Shown here one piece after another: positions 36,281 through 46,833 of a DNA stretch of 64,000 bases. Source of the DNA: Diploscapter coronatus (lineage: Eukaryota > Nematoda > Chromadorea > Rhabditida > Rhabditidae); the NCBI GenBank assembly GCA_964036155.1, contig OZ038422.1, positions 72,749,201 through 72,813,200 of the forward strand, written 5' to 3'. Within the stretch, counting starts at the first letter, position 1. Every line of letters begins with the position of its first letter. A program made the translations under genes and the position numbers. The notes beneath the pieces were generated by a model. It was not told where the DNA came from, did not search any database, and was given only the letters and a program-made list of their open reading frames with translations.

Positions 36281-38640
36281 ATGCGCATACCGGGTATTTT
36301 CGTGGCGATATGCACGGTTTCGGTGGGATTTGTTCAAGGATCAGCGCAGAGTCATCAATTCTATGGACTGGAGGTAAATTACTCAATTTCAACTTTCTTC
36401 TTCTCTATTAACAATATTTCGTCCAAGAACTGTATGAAGGTAAAAAAACTAAAAATGTATTTGAATTAAATTTTAGGATAACAGCTTCGAATTCGATCAC
36501 GATAGACGATTTGAACCTCAACCCGAGAGGAGTATTTCCCAAGATGGGCTGAGAGAAAGTGGTAAGAAGCAGAAAAATTTGATTTAGGATTTAGTATTAT
36601 CATCTAGATTTCGAATATGATCAGAAATCGGACAGGCAATCAGATCAAAATGTCTATCAAGAAGAAAGACCGATGGATCACGGTATTTCTTTGCGAAAAT
36701 ATTTCTTACAGTTACCTAAGTTTCTCTAGATTCCAACTATGAGCGCGATTCTGCACAGCCGCGTGAGCGTGAACCTGTCGTCTATCCTGAAGACAAGTCC
36801 AAAATCAAAGGTTCAAAGAAGAAGAAACTGCCTATGCTCTGAACAACTTATTTTTAGACCTTGACTACGATCGAAAACCAGAGGAAGACGCCTATCGGGA
36901 AGAACCATCCTATGATGAGAAATCAGTCGATCAAGATGAGCCGAAAGTCAACGGTAAACTAGCACAATTTTATCACTGATTTTAGATCCTAGAGTGCAAA
37001 ACTTGCTCGGAAGTCGCCCTATTGAAGCTCGACGTGAATATGATGATACAGGTCACTGATGGAAAATTCGTCCCGACCAGACCAAAGTTCGAGTAAGTTA
37101 AATACCAATTCGTAAATATCTTAGTATCGCAACGTCTTATTTAGATGAGATAATTTGCAAAAGTGATAACGCGTATCTCTGCTCTCCCTAAAACCTGCGT
37201 GATATTGCGATATTTCCGAATTTACTGTTAAAGTCGAGCTTAAAAAGTGAACAGAGAAGGAGTTTAGCTATGGCGATTACGAGGGCTGCAAAACGGTTCA
37301 CATCTCGTGCCCAGGAACATCCGAAGCGCACATCATCACGAACGACCTTTCGAAAAGTGCGTCGAAGGAGGAGTTCGATAGCGCGAGAGTAGGCTTTGAT
37401 AGCTATATGTTTAATCAAATTGATCTTCACTCATCTTGCATTTAAATTTGAGAAATAATAGTATGATTGTTGTATTAGTTTGGAGGACAAGTTCTGTTAT
37501 ACATTGATTTGAAAGACACGAGAAAGGGTGTACACAGAAATTATCGCTCAATCTGAGGAGTTTGATATCTCATCTTCTCGGGCTATGATGATAGATCCAG
37601 CTACAACGATCATGGAAACGACGGCATTGGATGCGTTTTCCTGATTTAAATACAAATATAACTTCAGATTATAGCCACCGGTATCAAAGCATCGAAAACA
37701 GTGGTGTGCAATGAGGATGGCCGATGGAAAGGAGCGGATTTGAAGGATGATGAGTCTTACTATTTCGATCAGGCTATTTGCATCGTCAAGGGTTAGAAAA
37801 CTTTTTCTTTCTAATTTACATGTTCTCACCCATTTATACTGCTATTATCAAACAATTAACAGGTCAAGGCTTCATTTATCACTCCCTGCTCTTTCATGGA
37901 AAGGGTTATTCATTCAAATTGATATCATCAGAGCGCTGCGAAAGTTTCCTTGCAGTTCATTGTAGCTCTGAATTTGTCGCATTATCAACGTTCATTTATC
38001 CAAACAAAAAATGATAAACTTGAACTAAGAGAAAATAATAATAATACCTTTCAGACGTCTGTGCGGGCTGTCAACTGCACGACGTCGGCTACTCGGGCTG
38101 GAAGCATCTGAGCGCGGAGCAGTGTGACGGCATCAATCCGAGCGTCAATTATCTGCATAAGCCTAGAGTGTGGGATCTATCCAACTCCACCCACTGCATC
38201 AAACAGTTTCGATGCGACTTCGCCAAATACAATGGGGCGCTTGTCGTGCAGGTAGTAAATTCATAAATGGTTTTACGTTATCATAGAGCGAACTATTTGG
38301 AATCATCATATCATAGTTACCTGAATTATCAAAAAGAGTTACTAAAGTTACCATTATTTTCATACACCAGTAAATTTTATAGCATTAACTTAACATGTTT
38401 AACGAACATTCAGTATTCAGAAATTCGAATGTTCCACTATTGAATAGTTTATGATCGTTTTTTTTTCAGACGAACCTGGCATCCGACCCAAACAATGCCT
38501 ACTGCTACCACGACGAAGCGGGTGGCGATTCGGAACTCTACGAATTGATTTGTGATGGCGAAAAACATTTCCGATACTACAACAATTTCAACTACGACGA
38601 TTATATCCTTCATGCGTACGCCTGTGTTGATTACTACTAA
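36281..38640 (+). CDS. Secreted protein with acidic exon-repeat stalk and two C6-like cysteine domains, 369 aa
   Basis: Ten exons (36281-36373, 36477-36561, 36608-36682, 36730-36810, 36858-36953, 36993-37051, 37260-37388, 37668-37791, 38055-38251, 38470-38640) close in phase to 369 residues. A signal peptide (MRIPGIFVAICTVSVGFVQG) is followed by a highly charged stalk encoded by four small exons, three starting D-[FSL]-x-Y. Two six-cysteine modules follow. The first begins ECKTCSEV and continues with GCKTVHISC, VVCNEDGRW and AICIV. The second begins VCAGCQL and continues with HCIKQFRC, AYC, ELICDGEKHF and a terminal AC. The pattern resembles the nematode extracellular C6 domain (function unknown); this is a pattern match, not a search. 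Exon 6 needs the second of two AGs (36992); the first (36985) leads to a stop. An AATAAA follows at 38652. Confidence 0.82.
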
Positions 38641-38651
38641 TTTAATAGAAT

Positions 38652-38657
38652 AATAAA
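38652..38657 (+). terminator. Poly(A) signal AATAAA of the C6-like gene
   Basis: A canonical hexamer lies 12 bases after the stop codon, implying a very short 3' UTR as is common in nematodes. Confidence 0.6.
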
Positions 38658-39418
38658 CTTATCTAGCGTTGTTATGTAAATTAATAGTAAAGAGTTGTTT
38701 ATTTTTAAAATAAAATAAGTTTTTTTTTCTATTTTGAAATTTGATTCATTTTCCAGGTGATTATTACAAGTCTAAATTTCTAAGACCAAACCGCGATTAT
38801 CTTGGCTTAAAATTTCAAAAGAAATGTTCAACATACCTTTTGTCCGCTTACAAGTATTCTGCTAGGCATTGGAACGGTTTTTCTGCCGTGCTTACGAGCC
38901 AAGCCCTTCTTCGATTGACGAGAGTTTTGCGCTGCTCACTTCATTTGCTGGCATTATTGACTTATGAGTCAGACTGTCGAAGGGAAAATTGAGTTCAGGT
39001 AACAAAGTTCCCTATTTCTCTCGATTTCGCTATCTAAATAGACGCACTCTAGGATCTTTTCCGGTGCTATTTTTTGATTTTTCAAACTCTTTATCACTAT
39101 TTCTCACAAGCCTCTGACGTTTTCAGACTATTTTTCACCTTTTCTTCATCTAACCTGAACTATTTCAACAGAATTCTACCATTTCTTCTGATTCTTTCTC
39201 CCAATATTATAGGCTCTTTCTTCTAGCTCTCCGTCTTTCCCTCTCTGAAACCTCCGAGCTCATCATAATCTCTAAATTTCTCGGGCCTGAAATTTGCTAA
39301 GACCGTATAAAAGTGAGAAAATAGTCGAGCACAATTTGTTGTTGGCAGATTTTGCTCAGTTTTCTCAAAAGTTTGATTTTTCGGTTATTGAAAAATTGAC
39401 GTTTAAATTTGTTGCAAA
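38658..39418 (+). promoter_or_regulatory. Promoter region of the Q/N-rich gene, TATA box at 39306-39313
   Basis: No gene is seen. TATAAAAG at 39306-39313 lies about 105 bases before the ATG at 39419, and a CT-rich stretch lies at about 39110-39260. The 83-codon frame at 38741-38992 shows no splice-supported extension. Confidence 0.6.
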
Positions 39419-42400
39419 ATGATGCCATCGATTAAGAGTCTATCCATATTGTTTCTAGTCTCTTGCATAGGTTCATCATTTCAACAGCAGCAGCAACAGC
39501 AACAATGTAAGTCCAGTTTTTATTTTATTTTTTTATTATAATTTGAAGACATTTTAAGATAATAATAAAATTCAAATAAATATCACGAAAGATATAGGTA
39601 GAATTTTCATGTTATAAATATTAGAATTCAGCTTTAAAATTTAAAAAAAGAAAAAAGTGATTTTTTGCAAGAGATGATATTTATTTAGCAACAACTTCAA
39701 ATATCCTGAGCAAATCTTTCACCAATTACTCATCAGATCAATACACCGCATATTATTTACCCACACTTTCATCTTATATTTCATATATTTGAACTGATTT
39801 CACCTAAATATAATCTTCTGAATCATACAGTGAAGTTTGATTTTTCTATAATTAGAACTCGCAAATTTTCCGGAGGAATTAAAAATTCAGAACCGATTTC
39901 AAATTTTCGGTGTCGAGTTGAAACGTGAAACGCAAATATTACCTAGGTGAAACGCAGTCTGTGCTACAATTAGCATAAGTGAAAAGTCAACAAATGATCG
40001 GGGGAAATACCACAGTTTTTCACGCTCGAAAAAATCGCCGAAACAAAACATTGAGTTGAAAATAGATTAGCAGAAAAAAATAATCATTGATGAATAGGAT
40101 TTTTCTTGCAAAACTTGCATTCAATAGGTTCAAAAGGTGTACATCTTTTACTAAAAAATTAGCCAATTCATAGCATTTCAGCCAAGTTCTGATTTATCTT
40201 GTAAAATTACACAAGAAATGTTTTTATTTATTATGCTTAAGAGTCTCGAAAAATTTCAATTAATAAAAATTCAGACAACCAAAACCCACAAGGTGGTCAA
40301 TTAGTGCAGCAGACCTCGTACTCGGCGGCTTATTCGGGTAATTCGGCCGGCACCTCGCAAAGTGGCCTTCAAACCAATCAGCAGCAACAGTACTACGATC
40401 CATCTCAGCAACAACAATATCAAAATGGCCAGACTTCACAAGGTAAGGAGGAATTAGAAAAGTGGTATTTTTCTGAAAAATATCATGAAACAACTCGTTC
40501 TCTACAATATCAAAACACTAAAGTTTAGAAATCTTATTTACATCAAAAATCAAATAGCAATAATATTTTATCTGAAGCCATGAAATTAGAATATCGTTTT
40601 TTTTCCTCGGCGAACTATTAAATAATCAAATAGAGTTGAAAAATTATTGATAAAAAAAATTCTAGGACCCTACGGCTCAGCAAACCAGGACCCGAACGCG
40701 CTCCAATATCAACAATCCGGACAACCCTATGGACAGGCCAATCAGAACTACATGAACGATCCGAACTACAACAACGGATATGGAAATTCGATGAATCAGT
40801 TCATCAGCGACAACAACACTGCTCAGATGCAGCAGCAGGTAAACAATTCGAAATTTGCGATTTCAGAAGTAGAAACACCGAATCATGTTGGGCATATAAC
40901 ATAGATTGAATAAAAATGAATATATCCAGGGCTGTTCGGAACTTGGATTTTGAAAAGTTCTATGTCGAAATTGTGAGCACCCCTAGGTGTATTTCAAACC
41001 GTGCATATACAGTTTCTCATACTTTGATGTTATTACTTTTCCGAATCGAAACCTGAAGAGCGGTAGTTTGCTCATGATGGGAAGTTATGAAATGGGCTAT
41101 TTATTTGATCAATTATTATATTCAGAACCAATACGGTCAACAGGGTCAATATAATCCTCAGGTATAAATTAGGAAAATCAAACCCCGTGTTATACCTAAT
41201 TTAAAATCCCCTCAAAATACGGTTAACATCCTGAAATGTGTGATTGTGAAATGGAAGTGCATGATTTTCAAGCAAAGAAAATACCGTTCAATAAGTTGGG
41301 AATACAATTTTAGGGAGGTTCCCAACAACAGAATCAATACGGTCAACAGGGTCAATATAACCCTCAGGGTCAATACAATCCTCAGGTATAAACTAGAAAA
41401 ATCAAACCCCGTGTTATACCTAATTTAAAATCCCCTCAAAATACGGTTAACACCCTGAAATGTGTGATTGTGAAGTGAAGGTGCATGGTTTTCAAATAAA
41501 GAAAATACCGCTCAGTAGATTGGGAATACAATTTTAGGGAGGCTCCCAACAGCAGAATCAATACGGTCAACAGCAACAGTACTACGATCCATCTCAGACG
41601 CAGGGTATGCAGAACACTGGAGTGACGACCTACGGGGGCAACACCTATCAGTCGAATCAGGCTAGTCAGGGCGGAAACAGCGTTCAGATTCAGCAATACT
41701 CGTTCAGCAATGGAAATTGTCAGTATCAAGTGGGGATTTCTCTTATTATTTATTTTATTTACGAGAAAATAGCTGACCTGGTTCAGATTGTCGTCTTTTT
41801 CTTCGAGAATTTTCAAATGCTAGAAATTTCACTAAAGTAGTAATAAGGTGGTGTGTCATTTGAATATTACGACAATATCTTAAAAATAATAAATGATATA
41901 TAAAAATCATATCTTCAGGATGGCTATGTAATTGAAAATGGCCAGCGACGACAAGCCACACAACAAGAAATGAACCAAATCCAAGCGTACAAACAACAGG
42001 TCGATCAATACATGCAACAAGTCAATGGTTATGTGAGTAAATATTTCTTGGAAGTAGATAAATCAGATTTGAAGAAGAAATTTTATGACGAGCTGATAAA
42101 TAATGGTATCCATTATATCGTTCAATAATGATCTTCATCGTTGATATTTTGAGATATGGAAAACTTGTGGTTTCAAATGAAGTATTTAGGTCGGCAACTG
42201 GGTGAATTCACTGTTGTCGTCACCAAATCTGGCGCAGAACTTCCCTAATCTCCCCACGATGCCCCAGCTTCCTCAGGTATATAAATTTTAGAAGTCGATA
42301 AAAATTTAACATTTCAGGCCCCATGCCTATGCAGTTCAGCGACATGTAGCTCGCAAACTCAGGTAAACTTAAAAAGTCATACAACAATCAAATTCTATCG

Positions 42401-43452
42401 TTTAATTAGACATAGAGCATGCTAATATCAAACTCTATCACTACTTGATTCTAAGCGTTGTGAGATGTTTTATGATATTTCTAGAAAACCAATATTTAAT
42501 ATATTTTTTAATGAAATCCCATGACTTTCATATTTTGATATTATAACTTCCACATCACTAAGACTAGCCGACATATTATTAGTCTGCCAAATATTATACG
42601 AATTTGATATCTTTTCTCCCTTTCGATTTTTGATCTACCCTTATCTATACTTATAACTAATAATGTAGTCCTCAATTAGTATACAAATGCTAACTTCTAC
42701 CATAACCTACCCCAACCTTACCCCTAATAAATATGTTAACAAATAACCTACTCCCGATTTACATTATTTGACAATCTTTTTCTAGGGCCAGCAGCAGTTC
42801 TACGATCCCTCTCAAGGCCAATACCAGCAACAAGGCCAATATGGCAGCTCATATGGACAACAACAGCAGGTAGTAAGTTTACTTAAATATAGGAAAAATC
42901 TAGCAAATATTTCAAGTATGGCAATTTCCAGGGAATGTATGGCCAACAACAAGGTTCATATGGAAGCAACACGAATCAGGGCATGTATGGACAACAAGTA
43001 AGCGAAATTTTGCATCAATATTGCAATTCCGATCAATCTTATTGAACTGACGCCGATGAACAAATAGTGAAAGTTTCAGTATCAGTGCCATAGAGCTGCA
43101 GTCATGTCATTGATATTTTCAATTCCTTAGACAATGGTCATCATTTCAGGGTAATTCTCAACAGCAACAAGGCCAGTACGGAAGTAGTATGAGTCCATAC
43201 GGTGCCGACCAGAGTCAGTATGGTCAGCAGGTACCGATTTCCTCTTATTTCTAGATTGCATCATCTTGGCGATATTTTAGCAAAAGTTATGCAATTCTTG
43301 TGAAAAATCTTGAACTTTCAAAGTAAAAAACATTGATCTGAAAATTTCAGGGTAACTATCAACAGCAGCAAGGCCAATACGGTAATACGCAGAGCCCATA
43401 TGGCTCGCAGAATCAGCAATATCCCAACAACCAGCAGCAACAAGGCAAATAA
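39419..43452 (+). CDS. Secreted Q/N-rich prion-like protein (pqn/abu type), 435 aa, 13 exons
   Basis: Thirteen exons (39419-39506, 40275-40442, 40666-40838, 41126-41161, 41314-41385, 41538-41729, 41919-42032, 42190-42276, 42318-42362, 42786-42869, 42932-42997, 43150-43230, 43351-43452) join in phase to 435 residues. A signal peptide (SIKSLSILFLVSCIGSSF) leads straight into a polyglutamine run. Low-complexity Q/N/Y/G repeats follow, with units such as NQYGQQGQYNP, QQQQYYDPSQ and QQQGQYGSS. A unique central island reads SFSNGNCQYQDGYVIENGQR, then QMNQIQAY-type charged helix sequence, NFPNLPTMPQLPQ and the cysteine cluster APCLCSSATCSSQ. Composition and signal peptide match C. elegans PQN/ABU-type proteins, some of which act in cuticle or pharyngeal lining; the function here is inferred only. 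Most exons after the third are multiples of three, in phase 0, so exons can be gained or skipped without frame change. Confidence 0.88.
41126..41537 (+). repeat. Recent tandem exon-intron duplication inside the Q/N-rich gene
   Basis: Introns 41162-41313 and 41386-41537 are both exactly 152 bases and differ at only 13 positions by my alignment. The preceding exons also match (GGTCAACAGGGTCAATATAA in both). The repeat period is about 224 bases. The duplication adds one in-phase exon of the QYGQQGQYNPQ type. Confidence 0.92.
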
Positions 43453-44503
43453 AGTCTAATGATGATCGCTAGATGAAATATAAATCGCTACATCAATTCC
43501 TTCCTCGAATGGTCTCCAAACTTCTGCCAGCGCAGTTGCAACCAACACACGCATACATGTCAAGTCACTGTTCATACTTTCAACACTCACCGTATTTCGT
43601 TCATTATATGAATAAAATGTTTACTTCAAACGTAAAATTAGTTATCACGAGTTCGTTTTCGAAACGACAGATTAAGAGGCATTTCACGAAATACTCGAAC
43701 ACTTCTTGGCACAGGTTTCGAAAAGTCTTCATTAGGCTCGAATGTATATTTTTGAACAAAAAACAACTCTGGAACATGGTTCTTATGAACCCGTTTGTGC
43801 CACTACCTTTTCTCCTTATTTTTCAGCACACGATCTCTCACTTCGTTTAATCAGCACAATAATTGTGCAGACAGTTCGATCAATTGTAATCATTTCCTTT
43901 TATTTCGTCTTTCACATTTAAAAAAAAGTTGAATTGCTCACTATCAATAGAATTTGGTCAATTTAATTTGGTGTTTTCATGACATTTTTTATCAGCTAGA
44001 AAATTTCATTTTTAAAGATCTTGGTTTGCGTTAAAAGTGATACCTTTGATTTTTCACTCCTTATTTCTTCATCAAGTCCTTATCAGAGCCAGAATTATCA
44101 GTATTCAGAACGATTTATGCATTTCTAATTCGACTTTGCAACTGAAATTACTGCTGTGTTTTCATTGTATATGCATTCAATTTCGTCTATAAACTATTAC
44201 TTCTAACTATCCAGCCAGTCAGCTTCTTTATCATCATATCTGCTCTTTTATTTTGTCTGATCTCTATGAGCTTGTTTCTCTTCCCTCCCCTCCCCTTTAC
44301 GTGTCCCTGTAGCACAGTATTCAGTCATTTTCTCTAGTCTCTTTGCATCACCAAACTATCGATTTCTAGCTTTCGCTTTGCCCCATGAGATTCGTCTCCT
44401 TGCACTTTTGATACAATTGAAAATGAGTTAAATTTGATGAAATTTTCAGGAGAATGAGAACAATTCATCGGCTGTAGGCAATTTATCACATAAAGTCACG
44501 ATA
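43453..44503 (+). other. Intergenic region: poly(A) signal at 43611-43616 and a trans-splice-like acceptor at 44449
   Basis: AATAAA at 43611-43616 fits the 3' end of the Q/N-rich gene. A CT-rich stretch at about 44215-44350 and an ATTTTCAG ending at 44449 precede the SLC17 ATG by 54 bases, looking like an outron and spliced-leader acceptor. The 125-codon frame at 43473-43850 overlaps the 3' UTR and poly(A) signal and is not convincing. Confidence 0.55.
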
Positions 44504-46833
44504 ATGACCGGTTCAGCACTTATTGTGGAGGTTAAACATCGTAAGACTATTTTAAGCGCAAATTTCACAGTAGTTTTGTCCATTTTCAGCTCTCTTCTCG
44601 ATTGCGAGCCGCCGTCTGCACGTGATCATGCTCCTGATGGCGGCCGCTTTCGTCACGAACCTCTCTTCCTCAACGATAGGACTTTCCCTGAGTTGCATGG
44701 TCAATTCCACCGCCGTCGCATCTCTGCCCAAATATCAGTGAGTTCATTTCCGATTCAAGCTCTCGATTTTTTATTCTCCATATGGTTTTGGGCAAATATT
44801 TGCACTCTGCTGTCAAATCATCTAATCTCGACTTTGAAATGATTTTTAATTTCCATAGAAACGTAAACGTTCTCTGGGAGATTGGAGTGTTCAGTTTCTA
44901 AATAATTGAAGAAAAATAGGATTTTTGGCATAAAATTGAGCTGATTAAGGAAAACAAGGGAGCATCTCGTCGAATTGCTTGAAGCTGATAATTCAACAGA
45001 ACACGCTGCAAAGTGCAGAGGAAGTGCTGGAGCTGTCGTCAAAGATTATGGAGTAAGCGTAACTTCCTGTTGTAGAAATGGGGGCTAAAATTCAGGGTAC
45101 TTTTCTCTGGGATATTAAAACACAGGGGCATATTGTGGCTGTTGGATTCTTTGGCTCCCTTCTTTCATCATACCCAGGTTGGTCGAACTGGATCTATTGG
45201 CGATAAAAACAATATAGTTCAGGCGGTATAATAGTGGAGCGCTATTCTGTTCGTCACATTCTTCTCATCGCCTGTCTCCTCATCTGTATTCCCTCTATTC
45301 TGCTTCCAACTGCAGCCTTTACATTCGGTCATATTTCAGTCATCGTTCTGAGATTTGTAATCGGCACCGGAGAGGCAATCCTTCAATATTCATTTGACAG
45401 TTTATTAGAAAGATTTCGGAAATGATTTTGATCATCTGGATTCAAATTTCATCTGATTTTATCACTTTAGGGACTCATGGCTCCTGGATTTAATGCGATG
45501 CTGATGAATTGGGTGCCTCACCATGAAAAGAGTTCAGCTGCAGCTCTCTACACTAGTGGCTATCAAATCTCGGGTATTTTAATCCCAACTGATTTTCATC
45601 TCTATTTCTAATACATACATATCCCAGCTATAATTGGCTTGCCGATGTCTTCTGGACTCTGTGCAAGCTCCCTTGGATGGCCAACCATTTTCTACATGAT
45701 TGGTATTTTGTTTTTCAATTTGAGAAGCCATGATTTTTTATTTATCAGGAGTGTTTGGATTTATTTGGATGGTTGTTTGGGTGTTAGCTGTGAACAATAC
45801 TCCGCTGAAGAGTCGATGGATGACGCAAGAAGAATTGGACTATTTGAACGCTCACATCAACCACGAAAAGAAAACGAAGCACCATGTCAGATTGAAATTT
45901 CATTTTAAATTTTCACATAACATGTTCAGCAAACCCCTTGGTCAGATATTCTTCGTAGCAAAGCGTTCTATGTGCTGGCCTACTGTTCGACCATGAATTC
46001 CATGATATTGGTTCTAGTTTTCGTCTATATTCCAGTCTATTTCAAAGATGTGATGATGTTGAACGTGAAGGAGGTTATGATCTGAAAATCTTTATTCCGA
46101 GGAAAACGATCACTTTCTAGAATGGTCTTCTAGCGGCTATTCCGCATTTCTTCAATGCGGTAACGAAATTTTTCTGGGGTGTCTTCATGGATTATCTTCG
46201 ACAAAAGAAAATCCTCACAGCGACTCAGGCCTGCAAACTCTCACAGGGACTCTGTAATTCACCCATCAAATTTCTTTTCAAAGATGTTCAACTTTAGCCA
46301 TGCTCTTGAGTTGTGCCTGCTTCCTGCTGCTGTGTTTCGTCGGTTGCGACACACCAGTCTGGATAGCAATTTTCCTTTTCACTCTTCTCTGCTCTGCTTT
46401 CGGATTGAGCGTTTCTGGCTTCTACACGTCTTTGTTGTCGGTTTCCCCAAACAACATTGGAATTCTGTCCAGCATATGCTTTCTTTTAGGTTAGTCTGTG
46501 AACCAACTTAAAACACAAGTATGATATTTCTGTGGCAAGTCGATAATTGATCAAGGATATACTTCAGGATATTTGGGTAGAATAGCTGCCCCACAACTCA
46601 TTTCGTACTTCAAAACAATTGGCACAGCTGAAGAATGGCGTGGGGTATTGCTCGTCTATGCAGCACTTAGCTTCCTTAGCTGCATCGTATTTATGCTATG
46701 GGGATCGGTAATATTTGCGCAGATGATTAGAAAACTTATTTATTAATATTAGGGAGACGTCCAACCGTGGAACAAACCAGTCTATAAGAAGAACTATGAA
46801 CTAAAATTGATAACCAATGGTGAAAAGCAATAA
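44504..46833 (+). CDS. SLC17-type major facilitator transporter (sialin/VGLUT-like), 505 aa, 13 exons
   Basis: This is a predicted 12-pass anion/organic-anion transporter of plasma or vesicle membranes; the substrate is not predictable. Exons are 44504-44540, 44590-44737, 44959-45052, 45096-45177, 45223-45374, 45471-45573, 45628-45702, 45749-45885, 45930-46073, 46121-46253, 46298-46489, 46568-46707 and 46753-46833, all in phase. Family motifs are RRLHVIMLLMAAAFVTN (TM1), WDIKTQGHIVAVGFFGSLLS then YPGG (the TM2 signature of SLC17), the RFVIGTGEG motif, WVPHHEKSSAAALYTSGYQI, and TPWSDILRSKAFYVL after the central loop. The C-terminus is cytoplasmic (PWNKPVYKKNYELKL). The length is typical for the family. 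Intron 5 has a GC donor (GAG|GCAATC at 45375), splitting the GTGEG motif. The large loop between TM1 and TM2 is diverged. Confidence 0.9.
45375..45470 (+). other. GC-AG intron in the SLC17-type gene
   Basis: The exon ends GGCACCGGAGAG and the intron starts GCAATC, ending CTTTAG at 45470. The join restores the conserved GTGEG motif exactly, so the non-GT donor is well supported. Confidence 0.85.

Noticed and set aside
37052..37092. Extended exon 6 of the C6-like gene using the stronger GTAAGT donor at 37093
   Set aside because: It leaves phase 2, and no acceptor before 37260 restores the frame; the CAG|GTCACT donor at 37052 joins cleanly in phase 0.
38741..38992. 83-codon plus-strand frame
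   Set aside because: It lies between a poly(A) signal and a promoter, with no partner exons and no recognisable sequence.
43473..43850. 125-codon plus-strand frame
   Set aside because: It overlaps the probable 3' UTR and the AATAAA of the Q/N-rich gene and has no domain or signal pattern.
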